Assembly (NCBI GenBank): GCA_009996555.1
Contig: JAACZX010000097.1
Coordinates: forward strand, 1 to 8,061
Direction of reading: 5' to 3'
Origin: Chitinophagaceae bacterium
Lineage (GTDB): Bacteria > Bacteroidota > Bacteroidia > Chitinophagales > Chitinophagaceae
Length of the DNA stretch: 8,061 nt
Shown piece after piece: positions 1 through 6,372 of this stretch; positions within the stretch are counted from its first letter, which is position 1, and each line of letters starts with the position of its first letter. The notes beneath the pieces were generated by a model that saw nothing but the letters and a program-made list of their open reading frames with translations, did no database searches and was not told the origin of the DNA. Made by a program: the position numbers and the translations under genes.

Positions 1-346
1 TATCTTCGATCCAGTCAGGGAAATCGGGAGCAAATAAACGGAACTCACCATTCTTGCCATCAAGGTTCAGCAGCACGCCTTTAATGGGTTCTTCGCCGGT
101 AATAAAACATTCTATTGCTGCTCCATCACGAAACATATTTGCTTCGGGTGGAAACGGAATTTTGAATGTGATCTCAGGATAATCGGCATAGCCGAAATTT
201 TTTCGTGTAACAACAATCGGGTGCAAAGCAAGTCCTTCGGCTTTCAGTTGCTTGAGCGAATGTGTTTGATCGAGTTTATAACGATTGGCCTGTTCTTTTT
301 CTTCGAGGTCAATACACTGCAGTAAACGTTGAATGTGCGGATGCAT
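1..346 (-). CDS. IGHMBP2-like superfamily 1 helicase, N-terminal part (cut by window edge)
   Basis: This is the first 115 codons of a minus-strand gene that leaves the window at base 1; there is no stop, so the frame is open throughout. The protein starts MHPHIQRLLQ. Residues about 14-35 form a charged helix (EEKEQANRYKLDQTHSLKQL), followed by KAEGLALHPI and a beta-rich stretch containing VTRKNFGYADYPEITF and FRDGAAIECF. This arrangement matches, from memory, the N-terminal beta-barrel (1B region) that precedes the ATPase core in IGHMBP2/SMUBP-2-type helicases and their bacterial relatives, which are 5'-3' DNA/RNA unwinding enzymes. The Walker A and B motifs would lie outside the window and cannot be checked. 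The ATG at 346 is chosen because it begins the family-like sequence. It lies 8 nt after the stop of the small gene upstream, so co-transcription is likely. The family call is fairly good; the substrate is unknown. Confidence 0.72.
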   Translation of the reverse strand, partial: MHPHIQRLLQCIDLEEKEQANRYKLDQTHSLKQLKAEGLALHPIVVTRKNFGYADYPEITFKIPFPPEANMFRDGAAIECFITGEEPIKGVLLNLDGKNGEFRLFAPDFPDWIED

Positions 347-354
347 GCCGCAAG

Positions 355-606
355 TTAATACGGATTTTTGGAAGGATCGTTCTTTGTATTCAGGTCAGGT
401 TTTTGGTTTTCATTTTTATACCGCCATTTCTCTGTAGCTTTTTTAAACTCCTGAAATGATACAACGTCTTTGAACAGGTGTTCACTTGCAAGTTCTTCCA
501 GTTCCTTGAATTGCTCTTTGTTTAAATGGTCTGTTATATCTCTCGGCTTCATAGTGCTGTTATTAACGTTTTGTTTTTGATTAGAAATGCTTGCTGCTTT
601 CTGCAT
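355..606 (-). CDS. small hypothetical protein, about 83 residues
   Basis: I do not recognise this protein. It is hydrophilic and probably mostly helical: residues 1-18 are Gln/Asn/Ser-rich low-complexity sequence, then comes KPRDITDHLNKEQFKELEEL and a helix ending KKATEKWRYKNE, with a basic/polar tail. There is no signal peptide, membrane segment or cysteine. Three starts are possible. The longest, at 678, would overlap the end of the upstream gene by 19 nt and add a hydrophobic stretch (FLFLLFAYFI) that reads like translated AT-rich spacer. The start at 606 follows an AGGCGAG sequence and lies about 30 nt after a promoter-like TATTTTTG, so I prefer it. The start at 552 (65 residues) also has a favourable A at -3 and begins the better-ordered part. 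The short gaps to the unknown gene before it and the helicase after it suggest an operon, but give no function. Confidence 0.6.
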   Translation of the reverse strand: MQKAASISNQKQNVNNSTMKPRDITDHLNKEQFKELEELASEHLFKDVVSFQEFKKATEKWRYKNENQKPDLNTKNDPSKNPY

Positions 607-636
607 AATTACTCGCCTGATGAAATATGCAAATAG

Positions 637-644
637 CAAAAATA
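637..644 (-). promoter_or_regulatory. possible -7 promoter element for the small gene and helicase
   Basis: On the minus strand the spacer after the 166-residue gene contains TATTTTTG, a full match to the Bacteroidota -7 consensus TAnnTTTG. A transcript starting a few bases downstream would have a leader of roughly 25 nt to the ATG at 606. No TTTG sits at the expected upstream distance (there is a TTG about 9 nt away, too close), and the region is AT-rich, so a chance match is quite possible. Confidence 0.28.
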
Positions 645-659
645 GAAATTGTTCAATCT

Positions 660-1160
660 TTAAATAAACAATCCCCATTCAGCTTCAAACTCATCCTTTT
701 CAAAGGTACTTACCCAATGTTTGAATAATTCACGGAACTTATCAATCTCTTCACGTATTACTCTGCGGTATGCTTCACTCATCAAACCATCTTCTAAAAA
801 ACCGTTGGTGGAAATTTTAATGAACTGTGCATTCTTGCGAATGATGGCTGCATTTTCCATTCTTATTGTATACAAACCAACTTCCGAGCTTTTAATTTTA
901 ACGGCTACTTCATACGCATCCCCAATGATTGTTCCTTTTAAATAATCCATGTGTTCTTTATCGTACAAGCCTTCTTCATCTGTATCGGGCATTGATTCAA
1001 CTGCAGCACGCAGTACCGTCATTACTTCGTTCCATTGTGCATACATGGCCTTACATGCTTCTGTTGTGGGTTTCGGCTTCCAGCTTTCACCTTCTTCTTC
1101 CTCATTAAACTCATCATCTTTATCCCAAGGTGGTAGTTCGTGAAAATCGTCATTACGCAT
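660..1160 (-). CDS. hypothetical acidic protein, 166 residues
   Basis: I do not recognise this family. The N-terminus (residues 1-30) is strongly acidic, with a DDEFNEEEEGES stretch, and is probably disordered. Residues about 32-57 look like a long helix (TTEACKAMYAQWNEVMTVLR), 68-90 another, 95-118 a beta-type segment around GLYTIRMENAAIIRKNAQFI, and 124-155 a long charged helix. It ends EAEWGLFI. There is no signal peptide or membrane segment, so it is probably cytoplasmic. It begins 20 nt after the hexosaminidase stop and is followed by another unknown gene and the helicase. The tight spacing suggests shared transcription, while sequence type links it more naturally to the helicase side than to the secreted enzyme. 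The ordered middle and complete frame argue for a real gene; the function is open. Confidence 0.82.
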   Translation of the reverse strand: MRNDDFHELPPWDKDDEFNEEEEGESWKPKPTTEACKAMYAQWNEVMTVLRAAVESMPDTDEEGLYDKEHMDYLKGTIIGDAYEVAVKIKSSEVGLYTIRMENAAIIRKNAQFIKISTNGFLEDGLMSEAYRRVIREEIDKFRELFKHWVSTFEKDEFEAEWGLFI

Positions 1161-1180
1161 TGGTATCTGTTTTTATAAAA

Positions 1181-2809
1181 TTATTTTTCTGCCGGCCATT
1201 TTTCAAAATCAGTAAACCAGCTGCTGTTCCAGTATTGGTAACGTGGGATAACAGTTGTTTTTAATCTGCGTAAAAAATCGGTATAGTTTTTTTGCTGGGG
1301 CTGGCTCCATAAACTTTCACTCACAGCAGTCATACGTGGAAAAACCATATAATCAACTTTAGTACTCCATTCCATATATTCGGTCCATACGTTGGCTTGT
1401 CCGCCAAGTATTTTATGCGCCAATCCTTTTTGTTTGATGGATGCAGGAACAGGATCGTAATTGTAAACGGCTTCCAACGGATTGTAGCCATGAATCGCCA
1501 GGCTGTCTTTGGGATCTTTACTTTGGTAATGATCGAAATAGTAAGGTTTGCCCGGCGTCATGATCACATTGAAACCTTTGTTGGCAGCTTCAATAGCTTT
1601 TGCATCGTTGGCCCAGTTCATCACAATGGTTGATGTATCAAGTTTGCCTTCCATGATCTCGTGCCAGCCGATCACTTTTTTATTTTTCTCTTTCAGGTAC
1701 TTACTCACCTGTTCAATAAAATAAGTTTGCAGTGCCACTTCATCTTTCAGTTTATTTTGTTTGATGAACTGCTGTGTAGCTGCACTTTGTTTCCACCACA
1801 TCTTACTGCATTCATCGCCGCCAACATGAATGTAAGGTGATGGAAACAGATCAGCTATTTCATGAAATACCTTACGCAGAAATTCAAAGGTCGCAGGCGT
1901 TGGTGCCAATACATTGTTTACACGGTTGTACATGCCCCATGTGGCTGCAACGCCCCATTTGTTGGTTGGATCTGTACTTAATTCGGGATAAGCAGTAATC
2001 GTTGCACGGCTATGTCCGGGAATATCAACTTCAGGAATGATGGTAATGCCTCTTACCTGTGCATAGGCAATGATCTCTTTTACTTCGGCTCTTGTATAAT
2101 AACCACCGTAACGTTTGAGTTCATAACGGGCAGGAGCATCTTTAAAATGACCGATCAATGTTGAATCTCTCCACGAACCAACACTGTTGAGTTTAGGGTA
2201 GGAGAGCATTTCAATCCGCCAGCCCTGATCATCGGTTAAATGCCAATGGAAGGTATTGAACTTGTGAAACGTTAAATAGTCGATATATTTTTTGATATAC
2301 GAAACCGGAAAGAAATGTCGAACCACATCGAGGTGCATGCCACGATAGGCAAAACGTGGATAATCGGTAATGCGGCAGGCCGCTACTTCAATACTGTTGC
2401 TATGTTGCAAGGGAAGTAACTGCAATAAAGTTTGTATACCGTTTACAAGACCTCTTACACTTTTTGCTTTGATTGTGATCTGCTGGTTCTGTACTTCCAG
2501 TATATACATTTCGTCTTTTGTAACAGCTGATGTATTAAACTGTAAGGATATACTTGCTTTTGTTTTTACAGCCTTGCTGTTTTGTGCGGTTGTTTGCAAA
2601 CCGCATTGCTGCTGCAGCTGTTGTTGCAGGTAAGCGGCCTGTTGTGTAAAGATATCATCAAAGACGATCACAGCATTTGCTGCAAGCTTCACAGGTTGCC
2701 CGTTCAGCTGTTCTGTTTTAACGGGAACAGGAACAATGCTTTTAGCGTTTTGGGCTTTTGTTGTAAGCCCTGTTATAATGCACAGTAAAAAAATCAATTG
2801 TTTTTGCAT
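1181..2809 (-). CDS. beta-N-acetylhexosaminidase, glycoside hydrolase family 20
   Basis: This secreted enzyme should remove terminal N-acetyl-glucosamine or -galactosamine from glycans such as chitin oligosaccharides. The 542-residue protein starts with a signal peptide (residues 1-19, cut before Q20 in TTKAQ). Residues about 24-148 are the GH20b alpha/beta domain and about 150-500 the catalytic barrel. Visible motifs are YRGMHLDVVRHF (155-166), HWHLTDDQGWR (188-198), PGHSRA (264-269) and HVGGDEC (328-334). The D332-E333 pair is the catalytic acid plus the residue that positions the substrate acetamido group in substrate-assisted catalysis. GWHEIM (381-386) and NVWTEY (473-478) supply the usual active-site Trp and Glu residues. 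No extra carbohydrate-binding domain follows the barrel, so this is a compact member. Gln is abundant at residues 56-77 in the N-terminal domain. The ATG at 2809 is the only reasonable start because it gives the signal peptide. With no sugar-uptake gene beside it, its natural substrate cannot be read from context. Confidence 0.95.
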   Translation of the reverse strand: MQKQLIFLLCIITGLTTKAQNAKSIVPVPVKTEQLNGQPVKLAANAVIVFDDIFTQQAAYLQQQLQQQCGLQTTAQNSKAVKTKASISLQFNTSAVTKDEMYILEVQNQQITIKAKSVRGLVNGIQTLLQLLPLQHSNSIEVAACRITDYPRFAYRGMHLDVVRHFFPVSYIKKYIDYLTFHKFNTFHWHLTDDQGWRIEMLSYPKLNSVGSWRDSTLIGHFKDAPARYELKRYGGYYTRAEVKEIIAYAQVRGITIIPEVDIPGHSRATITAYPELSTDPTNKWGVAATWGMYNRVNNVLAPTPATFEFLRKVFHEIADLFPSPYIHVGGDECSKMWWKQSAATQQFIKQNKLKDEVALQTYFIEQVSKYLKEKNKKVIGWHEIMEGKLDTSTIVMNWANDAKAIEAANKGFNVIMTPGKPYYFDHYQSKDPKDSLAIHGYNPLEAVYNYDPVPASIKQKGLAHKILGGQANVWTEYMEWSTKVDYMVFPRMTAVSESLWSQPQQKNYTDFLRRLKTTVIPRYQYWNSSWFTDFEKWPAEK

Positions 2810-2848
2810 GCGGTAAAGATAACAACTGCTTCCTGCGAGATGAAAAAC

Positions 2849-2874
2849 GTAACCGGGCTTTTCTGTCCGGTTAC
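2849..2874. repeat. perfect 8-bp inverted repeat in divergent control region
   Basis: GTAACCGG (2849-2856) and CCGGTTAC (2867-2874) are exact reverse complements. One G-U pair and one more C-G pair extend the RNA stem to 10 bp around a TTTTCT loop. On the minus strand the stem is followed by GTTTTT, so it could act as a terminator or attenuator in the hexosaminidase leader; equally it could be a binding site for a dimeric regulator, since it lies between two divergent genes. The arms are clear; the role is inferred. Confidence 0.6.
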
Positions 2875-2886
2875 CTGTTTTAACAG
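2875..2886. repeat. short inverted repeat CTGTT-TT-AACAG
   Basis: The arms CTGTT (2875-2879) and AACAG (2882-2886) flank two T bases. This element abuts the larger inverted repeat and lies 15 nt before the proposed -33 box of the rightward gene. Five-base arms can arise by chance, but the position makes an operator half of a composite site possible. Confidence 0.35.
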
Positions 2887-2901
2887 TTCACTCATCATAT
2901 T

Positions 2902-2935
2902 TTTGAAGAAACAGTAAACGGTTCGATTATTTTTA
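2902..2935 (+). promoter_or_regulatory. possible promoter for the propeller gene
   Basis: TTTG at 2902-2905 is followed after 22 nt by TATTTTTA at 2928-2935, seven of eight letters agreeing with the Bacteroidota pattern including the free positions. The leader to the ATG at 2951 would be only about 10 nt. Spacing is at the long end of the usual range, so this is moderate evidence. Confidence 0.35.
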
Positions 2936-2950
2936 GTAAAACTTATCAGT

Positions 2951-3829
2951 ATGAAATACACTTTGCTTGCTGTGACCTTACTCTTTTTTCAAAACCTGTT
3001 TGCACAACAAACGGTGCAGGTATTTGAGCCGGACATTATCTCCAGTGGCGGACAGTTTGGCTTAACCATTTCTCCCGATAGTAAAACAGCCTTCTGGGTT
3101 TATTCCAACGGTGCAAGAGATACGTTGCAGATCATGCAATCGGTAAAGCGTAACGGCAAATGGCAGAAGCCTGTTACAGCTGTTTTCTCTACACGTACTG
3201 CAGCGTGGAAAGATATTGACCCCATGTTTACGCCTGATGGGAAAACAGTGTTGTTTCAATCGAACAGGGCTGTGCCCGGCAAACCCGACAGGAAAGGTTT
3301 TGATATCTGGGCTTCGCATTTAACAAAAGATGGATGGAGTGAGGCTGTGCATTTAGGGAATGTAATAAACAGCGATTCTTCAGAATCATATGCATCAGCA
3401 ACACGGAAAGGCGATGTGTATTTTATGAAGAGCAATGAAGATGGGAAAGGTTTATCGGATATTTATGTTTCCAGATTTGTAAAAGGAAGCTATCAAACAC
3501 CCATCAACATTGGTGCGCCGGTTAATACCACAGCAAGAGAATCGAATCCGTTTATTTCAGCAAAAGGCGATTACATCATTTATTTTTCCAGCGATCCGAA
3601 AGGATTGGGTGAAGTGGACCTCTACATCAGCTTTTATAAAAATGGCAAATGGAGCGAACCAAAAAATTTAGATGCGCCCATCAATTCTGCTGATGCAGAG
3701 TTTTGTCCCTTTGTACATGAAAAAGAAAAGCGCTTGTACTTCAGCCGGCAAAAGAAAATACCCGGCAGTAGCCGCATGGTAGAACAGCTGGTTTGGATTC
3801 CGTTTGATGTAAATAGTTACCGCAATTGA
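2951..3829 (+). CDS. secreted PD40/TolB-like beta-propeller protein
   Basis: A signal peptide (residues 1-18, LFFQNLFA before Q19) sends this 292-residue protein out of the cytoplasm. The mature part is built from repeats of about 50 residues of the PD40 (WD40-like, TolB C-terminal) type. Examples are SPDSKTAFWVYSN (41-53), DIDPMFTPDGKTVLFQSNR (88-106), SESYASATRKGDVYFMKS (144-161), ESNPFISAKGDYIIYFSSD (197-215) and AEFCPFVHEKEKRLYFSR (249-266). Each is followed by an aspartate-bearing strand such as FDIWAS, SDIYVS or VDLYIS and a G-W-S-E-like turn. Four or five blades are visible, fewer than a closed six-bladed TolB propeller, and there is no OmpA-like peptidoglycan-binding domain. No catalytic residues are recognisable; a binding or scaffold role in the periplasm or at the surface is inferred. 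It is transcribed away from the hexosaminidase and may share its control region. Confidence 0.85.
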   Translation: MKYTLLAVTLLFFQNLFAQQTVQVFEPDIISSGGQFGLTISPDSKTAFWVYSNGARDTLQIMQSVKRNGKWQKPVTAVFSTRTAAWKDIDPMFTPDGKTVLFQSNRAVPGKPDRKGFDIWASHLTKDGWSEAVHLGNVINSDSSESYASATRKGDVYFMKSNEDGKGLSDIYVSRFVKGSYQTPINIGAPVNTTARESNPFISAKGDYIIYFSSDPKGLGEVDLYISFYKNGKWSEPKNLDAPINSADAEFCPFVHEKEKRLYFSRQKKIPGSSRMVEQLVWIPFDVNSYRN

Positions 3830-3840
3830 TTGTCGCAATC
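3828..3840. repeat. small hairpin after the propeller gene
   Basis: GATTG (3828-3832) and CAATC (3836-3840) can pair around TCG, overlapping the last two bases of the stop codon, and two T-G wobble pairs extend the stem. The sequence GGCCTTTTGTTT follows. It could be a weak terminator of the propeller transcript, but the stem is short and the T tract interrupted. Confidence 0.3.
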
Positions 3841-3858
3841 GGCCTTTTGTTTGTCGCA
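3830..3858 (+). repeat. direct repeat TTGTCGCA, two copies 21 bp apart
   Basis: TTGTCGCA occurs at 3830-3837 and 3851-3858, a start-to-start distance of 21 bp, close to two turns of the helix, just upstream of the proposed promoter of the VOC gene. The arrangement resembles a tandem activator or repressor site; that role is inferred. Confidence 0.4.
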
Positions 3859-3866
3859 TCAACACC

Positions 3867-3897
3867 TTTTAATCATAGATTATTGCATGTAAGTTTG
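3867..3897 (+). promoter_or_regulatory. probable promoter of the VOC-family gene
   Basis: TAAGTTTG at 3890-3897 matches the Bacteroidota -7 consensus in full. A TTTT (3867-3870, one mismatch to TTTG) lies 19 nt upstream. Transcription would start near 3903, giving a leader of about 20 nt before the ATG at 3926, which has A at both -3 and -6 as favoured where Shine-Dalgarno pairing is not used. Confidence 0.5.
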
Positions 3898-3925
3898 TTG
3901 TGTTAAACAATAAAACGATATCATC

Positions 3926-4378
3926 ATGCAAAAGATCACACCTTTTTTATGGTTCGATAATAATGCTGAAGAAGCCATGAATTTTTATTTGTCTGTATTT
4001 AAAAATTCAAAGAAGATGTCTGTAATACCCGGGCCCGGCGGGAAAGTAATGGGTGTTGTATTTGAAATTGAAGGAACAGAATTTAAAGGCCTTAATGGCG
4101 GACCAATGTTCAAATTCAACGAATCGGTTTCGTTTTTTGTAAATGCAAATACGCAGGAAGAGATCGATTATTATTGGGAGCGTTTAACAGCCAATGGCGG
4201 ACAGGAAAGTATGTGCGGATGGCTCAAGGATCAATTTGGTTTGAGTTGGCAGATTGTGCCACCGGTATTGGGTGAATTACTCAGTCATCCCGATCGGGAA
4301 AAAGCTGGCCGTGTAATGCAGGCGATGTTGCAGATGAAAAAGATTGTGATTGCCGATTTGCAAAATGCTGCTCAGTAA
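3926..4378 (+). CDS. PhnB-like VOC superfamily protein
   Basis: The 150-residue protein belongs to the group once labelled 3-demethylubiquinone-9 3-methyltransferase-like (PF06983), a glyoxalase/dioxygenase (VOC) fold in which most members have no assigned reaction. Recognisable landmarks are KITPFLWFDNNAEEAMNFY (3-21), the LNGGP turn (56-60) followed by FKFNESVSFFV (62-72), EEIDYYWERL (78-87) and the family signature CGWLKDQFGLSWQIVP (97-112). The two halves each give a beta-alpha-beta-beta-beta module. The segment after the first helix is short (SKKMSVIPGPGGKVMG), lacking the longer RYG-type loop of many relatives. No signal peptide is present, so it is cytoplasmic. It precedes the DNA glycosylase gene by 39 nt and may be co-transcribed with it. 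The family call is firm; the substrate is unknown, and the methyltransferase name should not be taken literally. Confidence 0.9.
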   Translation: MQKITPFLWFDNNAEEAMNFYLSVFKNSKKMSVIPGPGGKVMGVVFEIEGTEFKGLNGGPMFKFNESVSFFVNANTQEEIDYYWERLTANGGQESMCGWLKDQFGLSWQIVPPVLGELLSHPDREKAGRVMQAMLQMKKIVIADLQNAAQ

Positions 4379-4417
4379 TTTTTTTGTAGCTTACCATTTC
4401 ATCTTAACCCATTCATC

Positions 4418-5044
4418 ATGCCTGCAACAACCAACTGGCCAGAAGCCATCAAACCTTTGCTCAAAAAATACAAAGGCAAACAACATCCGCTGGAATATAA
4501 AAATACTTATCAGTTAATGGTGATGGTTGTGCTTTCGGCACAGGATAGCGATCGTAATATCAACAGCCTGGCACCAAAATTATTTGAAGCTTATCCCAAT
4601 ATGCAGTCGTTGGCAAAAGCAACAGAAGAAACGCTGTTCCCTTTCATCAGCAAAGTGCGCAACTTCGGTAATAAAGCAAAATGGTTAACAGGCATTGCAC
4701 AGCAGATCAAAAAAGATGCAGCTATACCACTTACGTTGGATGAGTTAGTGGCATTGCCCGGCATTGGTCGTAAATCGGCTTGTGTAATCTTACGTGAAAG
4801 CGGAAAGCCTGCAGAGGGTGTGATTGTTGATCTGCATGTGGTGCGTGTTGCCCCACGGTTGGGTATTGCAACAGGTACTGATCCTAAGAAAATTGAAAAG
4901 CAGATCATGGAGGCGTTGCCGCAAAAAGATTGGGACGCAGGTATGGCCATGTCGTTTTTAGGAAGGGAAATCTGCAGACCAAAGCCAAGCTGCGACAAGT
5001 GTTTAATGAATACGGTTTGTGCGTATTATAAAGCAAACAGCTAA
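4418..5044 (+). CDS. endonuclease III-type DNA glycosylase/AP lyase (divergent)
   Basis: This 208-residue protein should excise oxidised pyrimidines from DNA and cleave the resulting abasic site in base excision repair. Supporting motifs are LSAQDSD (39-45, compare LSAQATD in E. coli Nth), the helix-hairpin-helix LPGIGRKSACVIL (113-125) with the catalytic lysine at K119, and VDLHVVRV (137-144) with the catalytic aspartate D138. A C-terminal iron-sulfur cluster site consists of C186, C192, C195 and C201. Length and layout match Nth (about 210 residues). Differences from E. coli Nth are notable: the usual HHWLILHGR segment is replaced by AGMAMSFLGR, and cysteine spacing is 5-2-5 rather than 6-2-5. 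It is therefore probably a paralogue beside a canonical Nth, so I give no gene symbol. The ATG at 4418 follows the VOC gene closely; no separate promoter is convincing. Confidence 0.9.
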   Translation: MPATTNWPEAIKPLLKKYKGKQHPLEYKNTYQLMVMVVLSAQDSDRNINSLAPKLFEAYPNMQSLAKATEETLFPFISKVRNFGNKAKWLTGIAQQIKKDAAIPLTLDELVALPGIGRKSACVILRESGKPAEGVIVDLHVVRVAPRLGIATGTDPKKIEKQIMEALPQKDWDAGMAMSFLGREICRPKPSCDKCLMNTVCAYYKANS

Positions 5045-5050
5045 ACCCGA

Positions 5051-5082
5051 TTTGTATATTTTAAGCGATGGTTGTAATATTG
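5051..5082 (+). promoter_or_regulatory. possible promoter of the phosphoesterase-hydrolase-acetyltransferase operon
   Basis: TTTG (5051-5054) and TAATATTG (5075-5082, one mismatch to TAnnTTTG) are separated by 20 nt. The start of transcription would fall near 5089, leaving about 37 nt before the ATG at 5126. A GTG at 5087 in the same frame would then lie at or before the 5' end of the transcript, which argues against its use as the start codon. Confidence 0.4.
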
Positions 5083-5125
5083 AACTGTGGCATACGAATC
5101 GGCTGCACAGAAAACCATCCTTGTA

Positions 5126-6352
5126 ATGGAAAACCAAAAACCAACTTCAAATCGCCGTAAATTTTTAACCAACGCTGCAAAAATAGCAGGTGTTGGTGCG
5201 GCAGGATTTATTTACATCAAAGGCTGCGATAGCGAACCTTCTGAAGTGGAGCCGGGGCCTGGTAATACCCACGCATTTCTTACCAATCCATATTTACTTA
5301 CACTTGAACCTGAGAAGGTATATGTTCGTTGGATCAGCAATTTAAAATCGTACAGCTGGGTAGAGTTTGGCGAATCGGAAAATCTTGTGCATAAAACGCA
5401 TGCTGTAACCAACGGACTTGTAAATGCCAATACACGCATACATGAAATTGAATTAAGTGATCTGAAACCAGGAACAACTTATTACTACCGGGCAGCATCA
5501 AAACAGATCATTCAATTTCAGCCGTACAATGTTGTTTACGGCGAAACAATCTACAGTAAAGTGTTTCAGTTCAAAACAATGGATGAACAGGCTAAGGAAG
5601 TAAGCTGGCTCATCTTAAACGATATTCATGATGTTCGGGAATCTTATGAACATTTGATCGGGCTGAATAAAAACGAACCGTATGATCATGTTTTTTTGAA
5701 TGGTGATATGTACGATGATCTGGAGAATGAAATGCAGGTGATTGACTTGATGCTTAAACCCTGTGCAGAAATTTTTGCTGCTCAAAAGCCCATGATCTTT
5801 GTTCGGGGTAATCATGATATACGTGGACAGTATGCCAGAGAAATGCTCAGTTATTTTTCGTTTCCAAAGGGACCTTATTTTACTTACCAACACGGACCGG
5901 TTTTTGTTATTGTACTCGATACCGGAGAAGATAAAGAAGATGCCGCAGCTGTTTATGCAGGTCTTGTAGATAGCGAAGGGTTCAGAAAAAAACAGGCAAT
6001 GTGGCTTGAAACGGTATTTCAATCGGATGCATATAAAAAAGCACCGTTTAAAGTAGTGAAGATGCACATTCCCACACATTATACAACCGGTAGTATAGGC
6101 GAACTGCATTGCCGTGAATTGTTTACGCCATTGTTTAATCAGTATAAAGTTGATCTTGTTATTTCAGGACATACCCACGTGTATGGTGTACATCCTCCTG
6201 TAAAAGGCAAACATAATTACCCGATCATTATAGGAGGAGGGCCTGCGCCGGGTACAAGAACGTTAATGAAGATAAAAGCAAACAGCCAGCAGCTGCATGT
6301 GCAAATGTTGGATGATGCCGGAAAAGAAGTGGGCAGCTATACTGTTACTTAA
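5126..6352 (+). CDS. Tat-exported metallophosphoesterase with Fn3-like N-terminal domain
   Basis: Starting at ATG 5126 the protein has 408 residues. It opens with a twin-arginine signal: SNRRKFL (8-14) followed by a hydrophobic stretch and IKGC ending at C34, a loose lipobox, then an acidic segment DSEPSEVEPG. Residues about 48-150 resemble the Fn3-like domain of purple acid phosphatases (YVRWISN, WVEFGES, LKPGTTYYYRA). The calcineurin-type catalytic domain follows with its five metal motifs: D166-I-H168; GDMYD with D194; GNHD (228-231); H314 in KMHIP; and GHTH (348-351). These bind two metal ions for hydrolysis of phosphate esters. It probably works in the cell envelope, possibly in phosphate scavenging; the true substrate is unknown. 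The upstream GTG (5087) would add 13 residues before the Tat motif and is disfavoured by promoter position. The hydrolase gene begins 20 nt after its stop, suggesting an operon. Confidence 0.9.
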   Translation: MENQKPTSNRRKFLTNAAKIAGVGAAGFIYIKGCDSEPSEVEPGPGNTHAFLTNPYLLTLEPEKVYVRWISNLKSYSWVEFGESENLVHKTHAVTNGLVNANTRIHEIELSDLKPGTTYYYRAASKQIIQFQPYNVVYGETIYSKVFQFKTMDEQAKEVSWLILNDIHDVRESYEHLIGLNKNEPYDHVFLNGDMYDDLENEMQVIDLMLKPCAEIFAAQKPMIFVRGNHDIRGQYAREMLSYFSFPKGPYFTYQHGPVFVIVLDTGEDKEDAAAVYAGLVDSEGFRKKQAMWLETVFQSDAYKKAPFKVVKMHIPTHYTTGSIGELHCRELFTPLFNQYKVDLVISGHTHVYGVHPPVKGKHNYPIIIGGGPAPGTRTLMKIKANSQQLHVQMLDDAGKEVGSYTVT

Positions 6353-6372
6353 TCATAATCTGATCGCTTTTC

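Noticed and set aside
721..1143. Plus-strand open frames of 74 and 64 residues
   Set aside because: They are opposite the 166-residue gene; Ser-rich translations with no family likeness are typical of antisense frames.
2580..2645. CAG/CTG-rich stretch resembling a microsatellite
   Set aside because: It encodes a Gln-rich helix in the hexosaminidase N-terminal domain and the units are irregular.
2814..2821. TATCTTTA on the minus strand as the hexosaminidase -7 box
   Set aside because: It is only 4 nt from the start codon and has no TTTG at the proper distance, so I did not list it as a promoter.
4591..4998. 135-residue open frame on the minus strand
   Set aside because: It is antisense to the catalytic core of the DNA glycosylase and shows no recognisable motif.
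5087..5125. GTG start giving a 13-residue longer phosphoesterase
   Set aside because: It pushes the twin-arginine motif inward and coincides with the predicted transcription start; the ATG at 5126 fits both signal and promoter.
5615..6109. 164-residue open frame on the minus strand
   Set aside because: It lies wholly inside the phosphoesterase gene, and its Cys/Ile/His/Phe-rich translation has no domain; it is a shadow of the real gene.
6231..6240. TAGGAGGAGG, a strong Shine-Dalgarno-like string
   Set aside because: It encodes the glycine run near the end of the phosphoesterase and no start codon follows at a useful distance.
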